A stretch of DNA of 64,000 nt. It comes from Cyclobacterium sp. Its GTDB lineage: Bacteria; Bacteroidota; Bacteroidia; Cytophagales; Cyclobacteriaceae. Below, piece by piece: positions 35,338 to 44,664 of the stretch. The stretch spans positions 80,967-144,966 of the forward strand of contig NZ_JABURL010000013.1 in NCBI RefSeq assembly GCF_014762705.1, given 5' to 3'. Both the position numbers and the translations under genes were made by a program. The notes beneath the pieces were generated by a model. It ran no database searches, had not been told where the DNA came from, and saw only the letters and a list, made by a program, of their open reading frames with translations. The number at the start of each line of letters is the position of its first letter. The stretch's first letter is position 1.

Positions 35338-35776
35338 GAAACTCCAGTTGATCATTGGCTTTCAGTAAACTATCTGTAAGTTGTTTGTTCTCCCTTCTCA
35401 GGGAGTACACTTCAAAAGCATTTTTCACTACCGTTCTTAGGTAATCTTCTTCCCAGGGCTTGGTCAGGTAATGGTAAACCTTACCTTTATTGATGGCATC
35501 TATCACAGCCTGAATATCGGTATATCCGGTAAGTAAAATCCTCATCGGATCAGGGTGCATGGGTATGATAGACTCCAAAAAATCCACTCCATTTTCCTTG
35601 GGCATCCTTTGATCTGTAATAATGATGTCTATATCTTCCTGGAGCAAAATATCCCTTCCCTCGTCAGCAGATTCAGCCATAAATATTTTGTAATCCCTCC
35701 TAAAAGTAGCTTTAAAAGCTTTAAGGTTATTGACTTCATCATCTACATAAAGTATCCTAATCTTATCTTTTTCCAT
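35312..35776 (-). CDS. Orphan single-domain response regulator
   Basis: Receiver-only response regulator of 154 residues. Acidic pocket residues are D12-D13, the phospho-acceptor is D55 in IIITDQRMP, and the conserved Thr (LLTGYTD) and Lys (LTKPWEED) are present. The C-terminus is a short helix without an output domain. Its receiver is closely similar to that of the REC-kinase hybrid at 39974-41062, sharing DDE-NNL--FKA--RRD-K and ITDQ/IADQRMP. This suggests duplication and a shared phosphorelay. It diverges from the ThiF-like operon across an AT-rich spacer of 261 bp. It could act as a diffusible phosphoacceptor or sink for the neighbouring kinase. Confidence 0.9.
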   Translation of the reverse strand: MEKDKIRILYVDDEVNNLKAFKATFRRDYKIFMAESADEGRDILLQEDIDIIITDQRMPKENGVDFLESIIPMHPDPMRILLTGYTDIQAVIDAINKGKVYHYLTKPWEEDYLRTVVKNAFEVYSLRRENKQLTDSLLKANDQLEFLLRQNLLS

Positions 35777-36037
35777 GCCTTAAATATCGTAATAACCTAT
35801 TGATTTGTTAAGAATAAGAAATTGAATTTTAATTTTAAATAAAATATCGTTCTTTTTCAATTAATATTCATTAGTTTAATCGTATTATATTTATATTCAA
35901 AAGTTTATTTTATAAATTAAAGAATTAAACCTTAAATACAAAAAAAAATATAATAAATTAATTCTGTATTTTTGATTGTTTATTACTACAAAAATATAAC
36001 TTTACCCATATTATAACCTTTTTTAGGCAGTAAAATT
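35777..36037 (+). other. Very AT-rich divergent spacer
   Basis: This 261-bp gene-free spacer is strikingly AT-rich by eye, with long A/T runs between about 35815 and 35965. No ORF is supported. It separates the orphan response regulator (minus) from the ThiF-like operon (plus) and holds a promoter candidate for the latter. Such DNA would be a natural target for nucleoid-associated silencing proteins, and it may mark the edge of acquired DNA. Confidence 0.6.
35976..36004 (+). promoter_or_regulatory. Candidate promoter for the ThiF-like operon
   Basis: TTG (35976-35978), 18 bp, then TAACTTTA (35997-36004), seven of eight to TAnnTTTG. The ATG follows at 36038, giving a leader of roughly 27 nt. 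Confidence 0.4.
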
Positions 36038-37147
36038 ATGGAAAACTCAAATAAAAAATCTGAGTTTATGCATCCCTACAAACCCTTAATCTTTTCTCCT
36101 TATGTTCAGGAGGATATGGATACAATGGGAAAATTGAAGGACACAGGTAAAGTTCTGTTTTTCGACACTTTTGAACTTCAATTGACGGAGCTCATTAAAA
36201 TGGAAAACCCAAAAAGAAAACTATCTTTAGAGGAGTTGTCGGAAAAAAAAGCAGATTATTACACCGCATCTGAAAAAAATGCCTCTGAAAATGGCAATTG
36301 GGTCTATTATCCCTGGAGAAATACCGTGGTCAGAATTTTGGAGGAAAAAGATTTCATCAGGTTGCGAACAGTCAGGAACCAGTACAAGATCACCCTGAAG
36401 GAACAGGAGCAGCTACAAAAACAGGTGATTGGGGTGATCGGGCTTTCTGTTGGTCAAAGTGTTGCATTGAGTTTGGCCATGGAAAGGTGCTTTGGCGAGC
36501 TTAGGATAGCAGATTTTGACACGCTGGACTTAAGCAACATGAATAGAATAAGAACGGGTTTATTTAACCTTGGTCTTAAGAAAACCTGGATTGTTGCCAG
36601 AGAAATTGCCGAAATTGATCCCTATCTGAAAGTAACACTGTACGATGAAGGTACTACTGAGGCCAACATTGATGACTTCCTGACTAAAGGAGGCAAGATG
36701 GATCTACTGATTGAGGAATGCGACAGTTTACAGATAAAAATTTTAAGCAGGATAAAGGCCAGAAGCTCAGGTATACCTGTGATGATGGATACCAGCGATA
36801 GGGGTATGATGGATATTGAAAGGTTTGATCTGGAGCCTGAAAGACCCATTTTCCATGGATTGTTGTCGGACTATGGAGAAGAAAGGGAATTATTGAAGAT
36901 GCTTCCGGAAAAGGGAAGGGAAATAATGATTTCACTATTGGAGTTTGAAAAATTGTCTGATAGGGTTAAATACAGTTTTGGGGAACTAGGTAAAACCATA
37001 ACCTCATGGCCACAGTTGGCATCCTCTGTTTTACTGGGGGGGGCGGCCTGTTGCCATTACGCCAGAATGTTACTTCTAGGCCAGGAGGTAAAATCCGGCA
37101 GATTTTATGTTGATTTGGACAAGATACTCAATTTGAATGAAAGTTAG
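36038..37147 (+). CDS. ThiF/E1-like adenylyltransferase homologue
   Basis: Protein of 369 residues with a ThiF/MoeB/E1-type nucleotide-binding fold in its middle. It has a glycine loop GVIGLSVGQS (132-141), ADFDTLDLSNMNR (158-170, the E1 D-x-D...S-N-x-N-R pattern), the conserved Lys in LGLKK (178-182), and an LLIEECDS segment (223-230). A helical N-terminal part (1-125) with HPYKPLIFSPY resembles the Rv1355c-type proteins. Those usually carry a nitroreductase-like domain after the ThiF part, which is absent here. No Cys-x-x-Cys zinc pairs and no obvious catalytic Cys are seen, so ubiquitin-like transfer is doubtful. Adenylation of a small carboxylate or peptide is more likely. It overlaps the next gene by 11 bp. 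Confidence 0.8.
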   Translation: MENSNKKSEFMHPYKPLIFSPYVQEDMDTMGKLKDTGKVLFFDTFELQLTELIKMENPKRKLSLEELSEKKADYYTASEKNASENGNWVYYPWRNTVVRILEEKDFIRLRTVRNQYKITLKEQEQLQKQVIGVIGLSVGQSVALSLAMERCFGELRIADFDTLDLSNMNRIRTGLFNLGLKKTWIVAREIAEIDPYLKVTLYDEGTTEANIDDFLTKGGKMDLLIEECDSLQIKILSRIKARSSGIPVMMDTSDRGMMDIERFDLEPERPIFHGLLSDYGEERELLKMLPEKGREIMISLLEFEKLSDRVKYSFGELGKTITSWPQLASSVLLGGAACCHYARMLLLGQEVKSGRFYVDLDKILNLNES

Positions 37148-37838
37148 AGTTAGGATAGTTAGGGCAATTGATGATATTGATGCCACGGAAAAGTATATTT
37201 ATGGCCACCATAAGGTATTGGAATCTTATGGTATTACGAAAGTGACTTCTGCGGACCGTTCCTGGGCTCTTAATCCCCATGTATACCTGATACTCTTTGA
37301 GTCAATAGAGGATTTGAGAATTTTAGGTGGAGGAAGAATACAGCTCAGAACCGAAAATTTCCCCCTTCCTTTTGAGCTGGCCATAAAAGAAATAGATCCA
37401 AAAATTATGGATTATATGGCTGATTTTAAGGATCTTGAAGTAGCTGAATATTGTGGGCTTTGGAACAGTAGGGAAGTAGCGGGTTATGGGATAGGAAGTA
37501 TTTATTTGGTACGGGTAGGTATAGCTATATTGCCCCAGTTGAATTTAAAAAAGCTTTTTGGATTAAGTTCCCCGGTGACATTAAGTATTTCCAAGAGTGT
37601 AGGATACCAGGTAATTTCGGTTTTAGGGGATAATGGTTCGTTTTATTATCCCAAGGAAGGGCTGATTGCCACTGCTTTGGAAATAAATGATATCAAAGAA
37701 CTCTCACATGCTCAAATGGCTGAAAGAGACTATATTTTTGAGCTGAGGAAAAAAATCAATTTCAACACCGTAGAAAGTGGTCCTAAAGGAGAAATGGAAT
37801 TGCAATTTGAACTTCAAATACCTAAACCTGATAAATGA
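37137..37838 (+). CDS. Putative GNAT/autoinducer-synthase-like acyltransferase
   Basis: Protein of 233 residues with no certain family. Its plan resembles GNAT-fold N-acyl amino acid synthases (FeeM) and acyl-homoserine-lactone synthases. It has a strand and turn ILGGGRIQLR (62-71), an acidic strand LEVAEYCGLWNSREVAGYG (100-118) like the E-x-x-R/L-A-V region, then a helix with LVRVGIAILPQLNLKKLFG, and a SKSVGYQVI segment (152-160) like the common lG-y/f end. No signal peptide or membrane span. It overlaps the ThiF-like gene by 11 bp and the sensor kinase gene by 4 bp (ATGA), so the three are translationally coupled. Acyl transfer is an inference; a structural search is needed before calling it an enzyme. 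Confidence 0.5.
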   Translation: MKVRVRIVRAIDDIDATEKYIYGHHKVLESYGITKVTSADRSWALNPHVYLILFESIEDLRILGGGRIQLRTENFPLPFELAIKEIDPKIMDYMADFKDLEVAEYCGLWNSREVAGYGIGSIYLVRVGIAILPQLNLKKLFGLSSPVTLSISKSVGYQVISVLGDNGSFYYPKEGLIATALEINDIKELSHAQMAERDYIFELRKKINFNTVESGPKGEMELQFELQIPKPDK

Positions 37839-39967
37839 AAAACTTTTATACGTATTTAAGAAGCATAGGCTTGTCCTTGTTTTTGATTTTATTTGTCACC
37901 CTGCCCATCATTTACTATTTAGGTATTTTCAGTCAGGATGAAGGGCTGAGGTTTGAAAAATACGCCTATTTTGTTTCTGATAAAAATATTGGAACTGAAA
38001 CTTTGAAATTGGATCAATTTCAAAATGAAGCCTATCAAAAAATTGATCTGGGTGTTATTGATGAGAATTTGTATGTCAAAGTTGATTTGGAGGATTTAAA
38101 TGGGTTGGTAAAGGACAGCCTTTACATTGTGGAAATAAGCAACCCTTCTTTCAGGGAAGTAGAACTGATGAGATATGATGGTTCAGGGAATTTGGTTTCC
38201 AAACAAACTTCCGGAACGGCTTTTTCCAAAACCAACCCATTAAAGAACCCCAATCCTTTTTTCAGACTCAGGATGGAGGAACCCTACAGCTCCATATTGG
38301 TTTTCAGAATCATGTCGAATGTTCCCCTGGAATTTGATGCTGCCATATCTCCTTCTGATTCCTTTTTTCAAAACTACAGCCTGAGACTGATAATAATCAG
38401 TTCTTATTTCGGAATAATGATTGCCTTATTCCTCTATAATTTTATACTTTATTTTTCGGTAAAGGACAAAGTATATCTTTTTTATTGCTTTTATATTCTT
38501 TTCATCGCTTTGGCCCAACTTTCCCTTTCGGGATATTCTTACTTTTTCCTGATGGAAAACGCTTACCTATATGAAGTGAGCATCATTGGCTTTACCACGC
38601 TTTCAAGCATTTTTGTGATTCCTTTCATCCAGTTATTTTTAAAAACCAAAGTATACGTTCCCAAATACGATCAATGGCTTTACCTTATCCCCGTATCCTA
38701 TTTTGTTACCCTGATATTCAGGATTTCCGGTTTTGTGGAGTTGAGTTATTCCTTGACAGATTTGAATGGAATGATTTTAGCGATTTGCTTTTTCACGATA
38801 GGAATCATAGCAGCGAGAAAAGGCTACAGATCGGCTTATTTTTTCCTATTGGCATGGAGTTTTTTATTGTTTGGGTTAGTGGTCTACATATTGCACAATC
38901 AGCGGATTATTGATCTGGGATCCTATGCCAACTTCCCTCTTTTGGCGGGCACGGCTATTGAAGCATTATTGCTTTCCTTTGCTTTGGCCGACAAGATCAA
39001 TATATTGAAAAAAGAAAAGGAAAAGGAGCAATTGGATAAACTGGAAGCCCTTAAAGAAAATGAAAGGCTGATAAAAGAGCAGAATTTATATTTGGAAGAA
39101 ATGGTCAAATCAAGGACAGAAGAGCTTGAAATGACATTGAAAAATCTTCAGAATACACAAACTCAACTTGTCAACCAAGAAAAGATGGCTTCATTGGGTC
39201 AGTTAACTGCAGGGATTGCACACGAAATCAATAACCCGATTAACTTTGTCAGCTCCAATATCTCACCGCTTAAGAGAGACCTAAATGATATACGTGAATT
39301 GATGGAAGTATATAGGGAGAAGGGGAAAGAGGAATTTTCTGAAGAAAGTAAATCCGAAATCTCCGACCTGGAAGAAGACATAGAGATTGATTATTTATTG
39401 GAGGAAGTTGAGCAATTGCTTAATGGAATGGAGGATGGTGCCAAGAGGACAGTAGAGATCGTCCGCGGTCTGAAATTATTTTCAAGGGTAGATGAACAAG
39501 ATGTCAAGGAAGTTGATATTCATGATGGGATAGACAGCACACTGATCTTGCTCAACAGTACCATGTCCGGGAAAATTAAATTAACCAAAAATTATGGGTC
39601 CATTCCTCAGGTTGAATGCCTTGCGGGGAAAATGAATCAGGTATTTATGAATATCATCAGCAATGCCATTCATGCACTTTTGGATCACCCAATGGAGGGA
39701 AGAGAACCTGAATTGACAATCACTACCTCTTTTCAAAATGAAAGGGTGGTAATTAAGATTGGAGACAATGGACCGGGCATGCCGGCACAAGTTCGGGAAA
39801 AGATTTTTGAACCTTTTTTTACAACCAAACCAGTTGGTAAAGGCACCGGACTGGGATTATCCATTGTTTATACGATTATTGAAAACCATAAAGGGAATAT
39901 TAAAGTTGACTCGGAAGAAAAAATAGGTACTACTTTTACCATTGAATTACCGACCAATCAAAATTAA
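37835..39967 (+). CDS. 7TMR-DISM sensor histidine kinase
   Basis: Membrane sensor kinase of 710 residues. Order of parts: an N-terminal membrane anchor (about 11-31); a periplasmic 7TMR-DISMED2-type beta domain (about 40-175); seven membrane helices of the 7TMR-DISM type (about 183-386); a coiled coil (about 390-445); a HisKA domain with H463 in [14 protein letters not shown]; and a HATPase domain (N box [17 protein letters not shown]1 GDNGPGM, G2 GKGTGLGLS). An acidic insertion ([17 protein letters not shown]) lies between the HisKA helices. DISMED2 domains are thought to bind carbohydrates or other small ligands. It overlaps the acyltransferase-like gene by 4 bp and sits 6 bp before the REC-kinase hybrid gene, its likely partner. 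Confidence 0.92.
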   Translation: MKNFYTYLRSIGLSLFLILFVTLPIIYYLGIFSQDEGLRFEKYAYFVSDKNIGTETLKLDQFQNEAYQKIDLGVIDENLYVKVDLEDLNGLVKDSLYIVEISNPSFREVELMRYDGSGNLVSKQTSGTAFSKTNPLKNPNPFFRLRMEEPYSSILVFRIMSNVPLEFDAAISPSDSFFQNYSLRLIIISSYFGIMIALFLYNFILYFSVKDKVYLFYCFYILFIALAQLSLSGYSYFFLMENAYLYEVSIIGFTTLSSIFVIPFIQLFLKTKVYVPKYDQWLYLIPVSYFVTLIFRISGFVELSYSLTDLNGMILAICFFTIGIIAARKGYRSAYFFLLAWSFLLFGLVVYILHNQRIIDLGSYANFPLLAGTAIEALLLSFALADKINILKKEKEKEQLDKLEALKENERLIKEQNLYLEEMVKSRTEELEMTLKNLQNTQTQLVNQEKMASLGQLTAGIAHEINNPINFVSSNISPLKRDLNDIRELMEVYREKGKEEFSEESKSEISDLEEDIEIDYLLEEVEQLLNGMEDGAKRTVEIVRGLKLFSRVDEQDVKEVDIHDGIDSTLILLNSTMSGKIKLTKNYGSIPQVECLAGKMNQVFMNIISNAIHALLDHPMEGREPELTITTSFQNERVVIKIGDNGPGMPAQVREKIFEPFFTTKPVGKGTGLGLSIVYTIIENHKGNIKVDSEEKIGTTFTIELPTNQN

Positions 39968-39973
39968 CAGCTA

Positions 39974-41062
39974 ATGACAAAGAAAATCAATGTGCTGTAC
40001 ATAGATGATGAGGATAACAACCTCAATTCTTTTAAGGCTGCATTGCGTAGGGATTTTAAGGTTCATACTGCTTTGGATGCAGAGGAAGGATTGAAGATAG
40101 CTGAAACCAGAGAATTCGAAGTTGTTATTGCCGACCAGAGAATGCCTGGCATTACCGGGGTGGAGTTTTTTGAAAGGTTAGTGAAAATTAACCCGGACCC
40201 CATCCGTATTTTGCTTACAGGGTACTCTGATATTTCAAGTGTAATTGATGCCATCAACAGGGGAGAGGTTTATCGTTTTATTGATAAGCCATGGAATCTT
40301 GAGCAGATCAAAAATGCCGTCATCAATGCAGCAGAAATATACTATGCGAGAAAGGAACTGAAAGAAAAAAATGAGCGGCTGGAAAAACTGCATTCTGAAA
40401 TGAACCAGTTTGTTTACAGTTTATCTCATGAACTAAGAGGGCCCTTGATGAGTATTTCAGGTATATCAAAACTCGCTAAAATGGAAGTTAATGAGCCTGG
40501 AATCGTAGAGTATTTTGAGATGATTGATTCGGCGACTCTCAAACTCGATGATTTTATTTATAAAATGCTTGATTTTTACAGGTCCACAAAAATTGAAAAC
40601 AAAATAGTTTCCATCGATTTTAAGGGGATTTTTGATCAATTGATGAAGGATTATCAACTTAAATGGGATTTGAGTGAAATTGAGCTGAGTTTTGATATTT
40701 CCCAGGAAGAACCCTTTTATTCTGATGAATCGAAAATCCGTGTAATCCTCAATAACCTTTTTAGTAATGCGTATAAGTTTCAGAAAGAAAATGGCAAGCG
40801 GTGGATCCACATATGCATAAAAGTCAGCCGAAATAAGGCTTATTTGGAGTTAGCTGATAATGGTATTGGAATAGAGGAAAAACATCAGTCGGATGTGTTT
40901 AATCTTTTTCACAGGGCTACCCAAAGGAATGTGGGGTCGGGACTTGGTCTGTACATGGTCAAAGAATCGGTAGAACAGCTGAAGGGGAATGTAGTATTGA
41001 AATCAGATGTAGGGAAAGGGACTTCTGTACAGGTGCACCTGCCTGATTTGAATAATAATTAG
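39974..41062 (+). CDS. REC-histidine kinase hybrid
   Basis: Cytoplasmic hybrid of 362 residues: an N-terminal receiver (1-120; D11-D12, acceptor D54 in VIADQRMPG, Lys in FIDKPW), a short coiled coil (about 124-145), a HisKA domain with H152 in SLSHELRGPL, and a HATPase domain (NNLFSNAYKFQ, ELADNGIGIE, GSGLGLYMVKE). The N-terminal receiver plus kinase layout suggests it is regulated by phosphotransfer from another kinase, most simply the 7TMR-DISM kinase encoded 6 bp upstream. There is no DNA-binding domain, so output must pass to a further partner such as the orphan regulator at 35312-35776, whose receiver is closely related. It is the last gene of the run. Confidence 0.9.
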   Translation: MTKKINVLYIDDEDNNLNSFKAALRRDFKVHTALDAEEGLKIAETREFEVVIADQRMPGITGVEFFERLVKINPDPIRILLTGYSDISSVIDAINRGEVYRFIDKPWNLEQIKNAVINAAEIYYARKELKEKNERLEKLHSEMNQFVYSLSHELRGPLMSISGISKLAKMEVNEPGIVEYFEMIDSATLKLDDFIYKMLDFYRSTKIENKIVSIDFKGIFDQLMKDYQLKWDLSEIELSFDISQEEPFYSDESKIRVILNNLFSNAYKFQKENGKRWIHICIKVSRNKAYLELADNGIGIEEKHQSDVFNLFHRATQRNVGSGLGLYMVKESVEQLKGNVVLKSDVGKGTSVQVHLPDLNNN

Positions 41063-41197
41063 CCTGTTATTTTTTATCCACAACCTGCGAAAACCGGCCT
41101 TTTAGTTTTATTTTTCTATAGCCCTTATTTAATTGTCTGATTCATGAATTCCGGTGACTTGGCTAATTTGAGATGTGCCAAAAATTTCTTTTTTTCC

Positions 41198-41228
41198 TTT
41201 GTTCAGATATAAAATGGAGGTAATTTGC
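41198..41228 (+). promoter_or_regulatory. Possible promoter for ppa
   Basis: TTTG (41198-41201), 19 bp, then TAATTTGC (41221-41228), an imperfect TAnnTTTG with one base missing between TA and TTTG. The ATG is at 41262. Confidence 0.3.
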
Positions 41229-41261
41229 ACTTCAATTAATAGTAATTAAAATGTTTTTTAT

Positions 41262-41807
41262 ATGATTAATCCTTGGCATGATGTAAGCATAGGTGATGAT
41301 TTGCCCGACTATGTAATGGGCATTATTGAAATACCCAAAGGAAGTAAAGGAAAGTATGAACTTGACAAAAAATCAGGCATGCTACTTTTGGACAGAGTGC
41401 TGTTTTCCGCAGTTCATTACCCGGCAAATTACGGGTTTATTCCCCAGACTTTCTGCGAAGACCATGATCCATTGGATATATTGATCATATCTCAAATTGA
41501 TATTCCTTCCATGACTTTGGTAAAAGCCAAAGTCATTGGTGTGATGAGAATGGTGGATGGCGGAGAGGCCGATGACAAAATCATTGCTGTAGCTGCTGAA
41601 GACCAATCTGTCAACCATATTGAAGATATTTCCGAGCTTCCTCCCCACCTGATGAAGGAAACCCACCGGTTTTTTGAGGACTATAAAAAACTCGAAAACA
41701 AGGAAGTAAAAGTTGAGGATTTTTTGGGTAAAAAAGATGCCACCAGAATCATAAATGACGCGATTGAACTTTATGATAAGACATTCAGAACCCTGAAGCA
41801 GAAATAA
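41262..41807 (+). CDS. ppa: Inorganic pyrophosphatase
   Basis: Soluble family I inorganic pyrophosphatase that pulls biosynthetic reactions by hydrolysing PPi to phosphate. The 181 residues contain [14 protein letters not shown] (22-35), [11 protein letters not shown] (49-59), and the metal-binding signature DHDPLDILI (about 63-71: D-x-D-P-x-D). A downstream acidic segment reads [11 protein letters not shown]. Length is typical for the bacterial hexameric form. It is monocistronic: about 200 bp to the REC-kinase gene and a very strong hairpin after the stop, shared with the convergent valS gene. Confidence 0.97.
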   Translation: MINPWHDVSIGDDLPDYVMGIIEIPKGSKGKYELDKKSGMLLLDRVLFSAVHYPANYGFIPQTFCEDHDPLDILIISQIDIPSMTLVKAKVIGVMRMVDGGEADDKIIAVAAEDQSVNHIEDISELPPHLMKETHRFFEDYKKLENKEVKVEDFLGKKDATRIINDAIELYDKTFRTLKQK

Positions 41808-41856
41808 CCTGTATATTTGGGACTTATTTTAAGCAGATTGTTGCTGGCTTTGTAAC

Positions 41857-41898
41857 GGACCATGGCAAAAGGATTGACCAATCCTTTTGCCATGGTCC
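41857..41898 (+). terminator. Long perfect hairpin terminator between ppa and valS
   Basis: The arm 41857-41876 (GGACCATGGC then AAAAGGATTG) is the exact reverse complement of 41879-41898: 20 bp, with only two bases between the arms. On the minus strand, A/T-rich sequence flanks it on the valS side. It probably ends both convergent transcripts. Confidence 0.85.
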
Positions 41899-41904
41899 TA
41901 AAAA

Positions 41905-44541
41905 TTAAAACATTTGATCCAGCTTTTTCAGGCTTTCTTCAAGTGCATTTATTTTTGACTGCGCATCAGCCATTTTTTTCTTTTCCTTTATGACTACAGC
42001 CTCAGGAGCATTGTTGACAAACCTTTCATTTTCCAGCTTTCTGGATACCGCATTATAAAAGCCTCTTGTATATTCCAGTTCCTTTTGCAGAATCTCTTTT
42101 TCCTGTTCGGGATCTATCTGTATTTCGATTGGAATAAAAATTTCATCCGCCTTTACCACAAAGCTTACTGCATTTTCTTCCTTCTCAGCAAAACTTATCG
42201 ACCGGATATTGGCCAGTTTTTTAATAATCCCACCAAACTGCAGGTACAAATCCTCATTTTTGGTGTTAATGGTCATTTCCAATGTTTCCTTTGGAGAGAT
42301 CCCTTTTGATGCCCGGATATTTCTGACTTGGGAAACCACCTCAAATACCTGCTGGGCCTTTGATATAATAATTTCGTCAAATTCTTTTAGTTTAGGCCAG
42401 TCAGCACACATCAGGGCCTCTCCTTCTTTTCTTTTATTGATCTGCTGCCACAACTCCTCTGTGATAAAAGGCATAAAGGGATGTAACATTTTCAGCAGGT
42501 TTTCAAAAAACACGAGGGTTTTTTCCTTGGTTGCCTGGTCTATTGGTTGCTGATAATCAGGTTTAATCATTTCCAGATACCATGAACAGAAATCATCCCA
42601 AATCAACTTGTAAACAGTCATCAAGGCATCAGAAATCCGGAATTTCTCAAAATGATCGGTCAATTCCGAGAGGGCTTGATTAAACCGGCTTTCAAACCAG
42701 AGAATAGCGGTTTCATTGGGAAGGCCCGTTACAGTTTTTACTTCCCAACCCTCAATTAAACGATAGGCATTCCATATTTTATTGCTAAAATTCCTTCCCT
42801 GTTCGACTAATTTTTCATCAAAAGGGAGGTCATTTCCTGCAGGACTGCTGAACAGCATACCAGTTCTCACTCCATCTGCTCCGTAGGTATCTATCAGCGC
42901 CAGTGGATCTGGAGAGTTTCCCAGAGATTTGGACATTTTCCTGCCCAGTTTATCTCTTACGATTCCTGTCAGATACACATTTCTGAATGGCTTTTCGCCT
43001 GTATATTCATAGCCTGCGATGATCATCCTGGCTACCCAAAAGAAAAGAATTTCCGGGGCTGTGACCAAATCATTGGTAGGGTAGAAATAACTTAAATCCT
43101 TATTTTTCTTTCCTGTTTTGAAAAATTCCGGGTCAAAAACAGAAATGGGCCAAAGCCAGGAGGAAAACCAGGTATCCAATACATCTTCATCCTGTTTTAA
43201 ATCATTGGCGGTAAATTGTTGGTCGTATTGTTTATTGGCCAGTTGAACTGCCTCTTCCGGGGAAGCAGCCACTACATAGGATCCATTGGGCAAGTAATAG
43301 GCCGGTATCCGGTGCCCCCACCAAAGTTGCCTGGAAATGCACCAATCACGTACATTTTCCATCCAGCTTTTGTACATGTTTTTGAACTTTGGAGGGAATA
43401 ACCGTACAGAATCATCCATTACTGCCTTGAGCGCAGGTTGGGTGATTTCTTCCATTTTCAAAAACCATTGCATGGAAAGTCTTGGCTCAATGACAGCGTC
43501 TGTCCTTTCCGAATGCCCCACATTGGAGGCATAATCTTCTTCTTTTGGTAGCTGACCGGCTTTTTGGAGTAATTTTGCGATTTTTTTTCTTGCAATAAAA
43601 CGGTCTTCACCTACCAGCAATCCGGCTTTTTCATTAAGGGTACCATCGTCATTTAAAATGTCGATCACCTCCAGTTGGTGTCTCATACCAATCTCATAAT
43701 CATTGATATCGTGGGCAGGTGTAATTTTTAGGCAACCTGTTCCAAATGTCATGTCCACGTAGGTGTCTTCTATGATAGGGATGGGCTTATTGATCAATGG
43801 GATCAATGCTTTTTTTCCTTTCAGATGCGCATATCTGGGGTCTTCGGGATGCACACAAATCGCAACATCGGCCATGATGGTTTCAGGACGGGTGGTCGCA
43901 ATAGTAAGTGTTTCTTCAGTCCCTTCAATTTGATAGGCAATGTGATAAAGTTTGGAAGCTACTTCCTTAAAGATTACCTCATCATCCGAAAGGGCTGTTT
44001 TCCCCTTAGGGTCCCAATTGACCATTCGAATGCCCCGGTAGATTTTTCCTTTTTGGTGCAGATCTACGAATACCTGAATTACGGCCTCACTCAGGTCTTT
44101 ATCCATGGTGAACCTGGTCCTTTCCCAATCGCAGGAGGCCCCCAGCTTTTTGAGTTGTTCAAGGATTATTCCACCATATTTTTCTTTCCATTCCCAGGCA
44201 TACCTCAGAAATTCCTCCCTGCTAATGGATTTTTTTTCAATCCCCTTCTCTTTTAGCATGGCCACCACCTTGGCCTCTGTAGCAATGGACGCATGGTCGG
44301 TACCTGGTACCCAACAGGCGTTTTTCCCTTCCATTCGAGCCTTTCTTACCAATATATCCTGAATGGTGTTGTTCAGCATGTGGCCCATGTGAAGTACTCC
44401 AGTTACATTAGGAGGGGGGATCACTATTGAATAGGCTTCCTTTTGATCGTTTGGTTCTGAATGAAACATACCATGATCCATCCAGTATTGGTACCATTTA
44501 GATTCAGCGTTTCTGGGATTATATTTGGTTGAACGTGCCAT
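41905..44541 (-). CDS. valS: Valyl-tRNA synthetase
   Basis: Class I aminoacyl-tRNA synthetase charging tRNA-Val, 878 residues from the ATG at 44541. The HIGH-type motif is HMGHM (51-55) in [16 protein letters not shown]1 editing domain with [10 protein letters not shown] follows, then [26 protein letters not shown], the KMSKS loop ([12 protein letters not shown]), an anticodon-binding helical domain ([12 protein letters not shown]) and a C-terminal coiled-coil arm (from about 810). An upstream TTG at 44565-44563 would add 8 residues, but it falls inside a perfect -7 promoter box and so is rejected. It is monocistronic, sharing a strong terminator with ppa. Confidence 0.97.
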   Translation of the reverse strand: MARSTKYNPRNAESKWYQYWMDHGMFHSEPNDQKEAYSIVIPPPNVTGVLHMGHMLNNTIQDILVRKARMEGKNACWVPGTDHASIATEAKVVAMLKEKGIEKKSISREEFLRYAWEWKEKYGGIILEQLKKLGASCDWERTRFTMDKDLSEAVIQVFVDLHQKGKIYRGIRMVNWDPKGKTALSDDEVIFKEVASKLYHIAYQIEGTEETLTIATTRPETIMADVAICVHPEDPRYAHLKGKKALIPLINKPIPIIEDTYVDMTFGTGCLKITPAHDINDYEIGMRHQLEVIDILNDDGTLNEKAGLLVGEDRFIARKKIAKLLQKAGQLPKEEDYASNVGHSERTDAVIEPRLSMQWFLKMEEITQPALKAVMDDSVRLFPPKFKNMYKSWMENVRDWCISRQLWWGHRIPAYYLPNGSYVVAASPEEAVQLANKQYDQQFTANDLKQDEDVLDTWFSSWLWPISVFDPEFFKTGKKNKDLSYFYPTNDLVTAPEILFFWVARMIIAGYEYTGEKPFRNVYLTGIVRDKLGRKMSKSLGNSPDPLALIDTYGADGVRTGMLFSSPAGNDLPFDEKLVEQGRNFSNKIWNAYRLIEGWEVKTVTGLPNETAILWFESRFNQALSELTDHFEKFRISDALMTVYKLIWDDFCSWYLEMIKPDYQQPIDQATKEKTLVFFENLLKMLHPFMPFITEELWQQINKRKEGEALMCADWPKLKEFDEIIISKAQQVFEVVSQVRNIRASKGISPKETLEMTINTKNEDLYLQFGGIIKKLANIRSISFAEKEENAVSFVVKADEIFIPIEIQIDPEQEKEILQKELEYTRGFYNAVSRKLENERFVNNAPEAVVIKEKKKMADAQSKINALEESLKKLDQMF

Positions 44542-44562
44542 GCGATTTTTAAATTTGAAGGG

Positions 44563-44570
44563 CAAAATTA
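44563..44570 (-). promoter_or_regulatory. Candidate -7 box for valS
   Basis: On the minus strand it reads TAATTTTG, a perfect TAnnTTTG, about 22 bp before the ATG. It contains the alternative TTG start codon, which supports the downstream ATG. No clear -33 box. Confidence 0.5.
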
Positions 44571-44664
44571 ATACATTATGGCTGAAGGTATGCCATTTGC
44601 TCCGGCTAATTAAAAAAAAAGGAAAATCACCGGATTTTACCGCTGGAAGAAAATTTCGATAGGG

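Noticed and set aside
37137..37838. Naming this gene an acyl-homoserine-lactone synthase
   Set aside because: Only a pattern-level resemblance to the GNAT/LuxI-like branch; the key residues cannot be confirmed without a structural or profile search.
43825..44256. 143-codon plus-strand frame
   Set aside because: Antisense to the valS editing region, which is conserved; no independent support.
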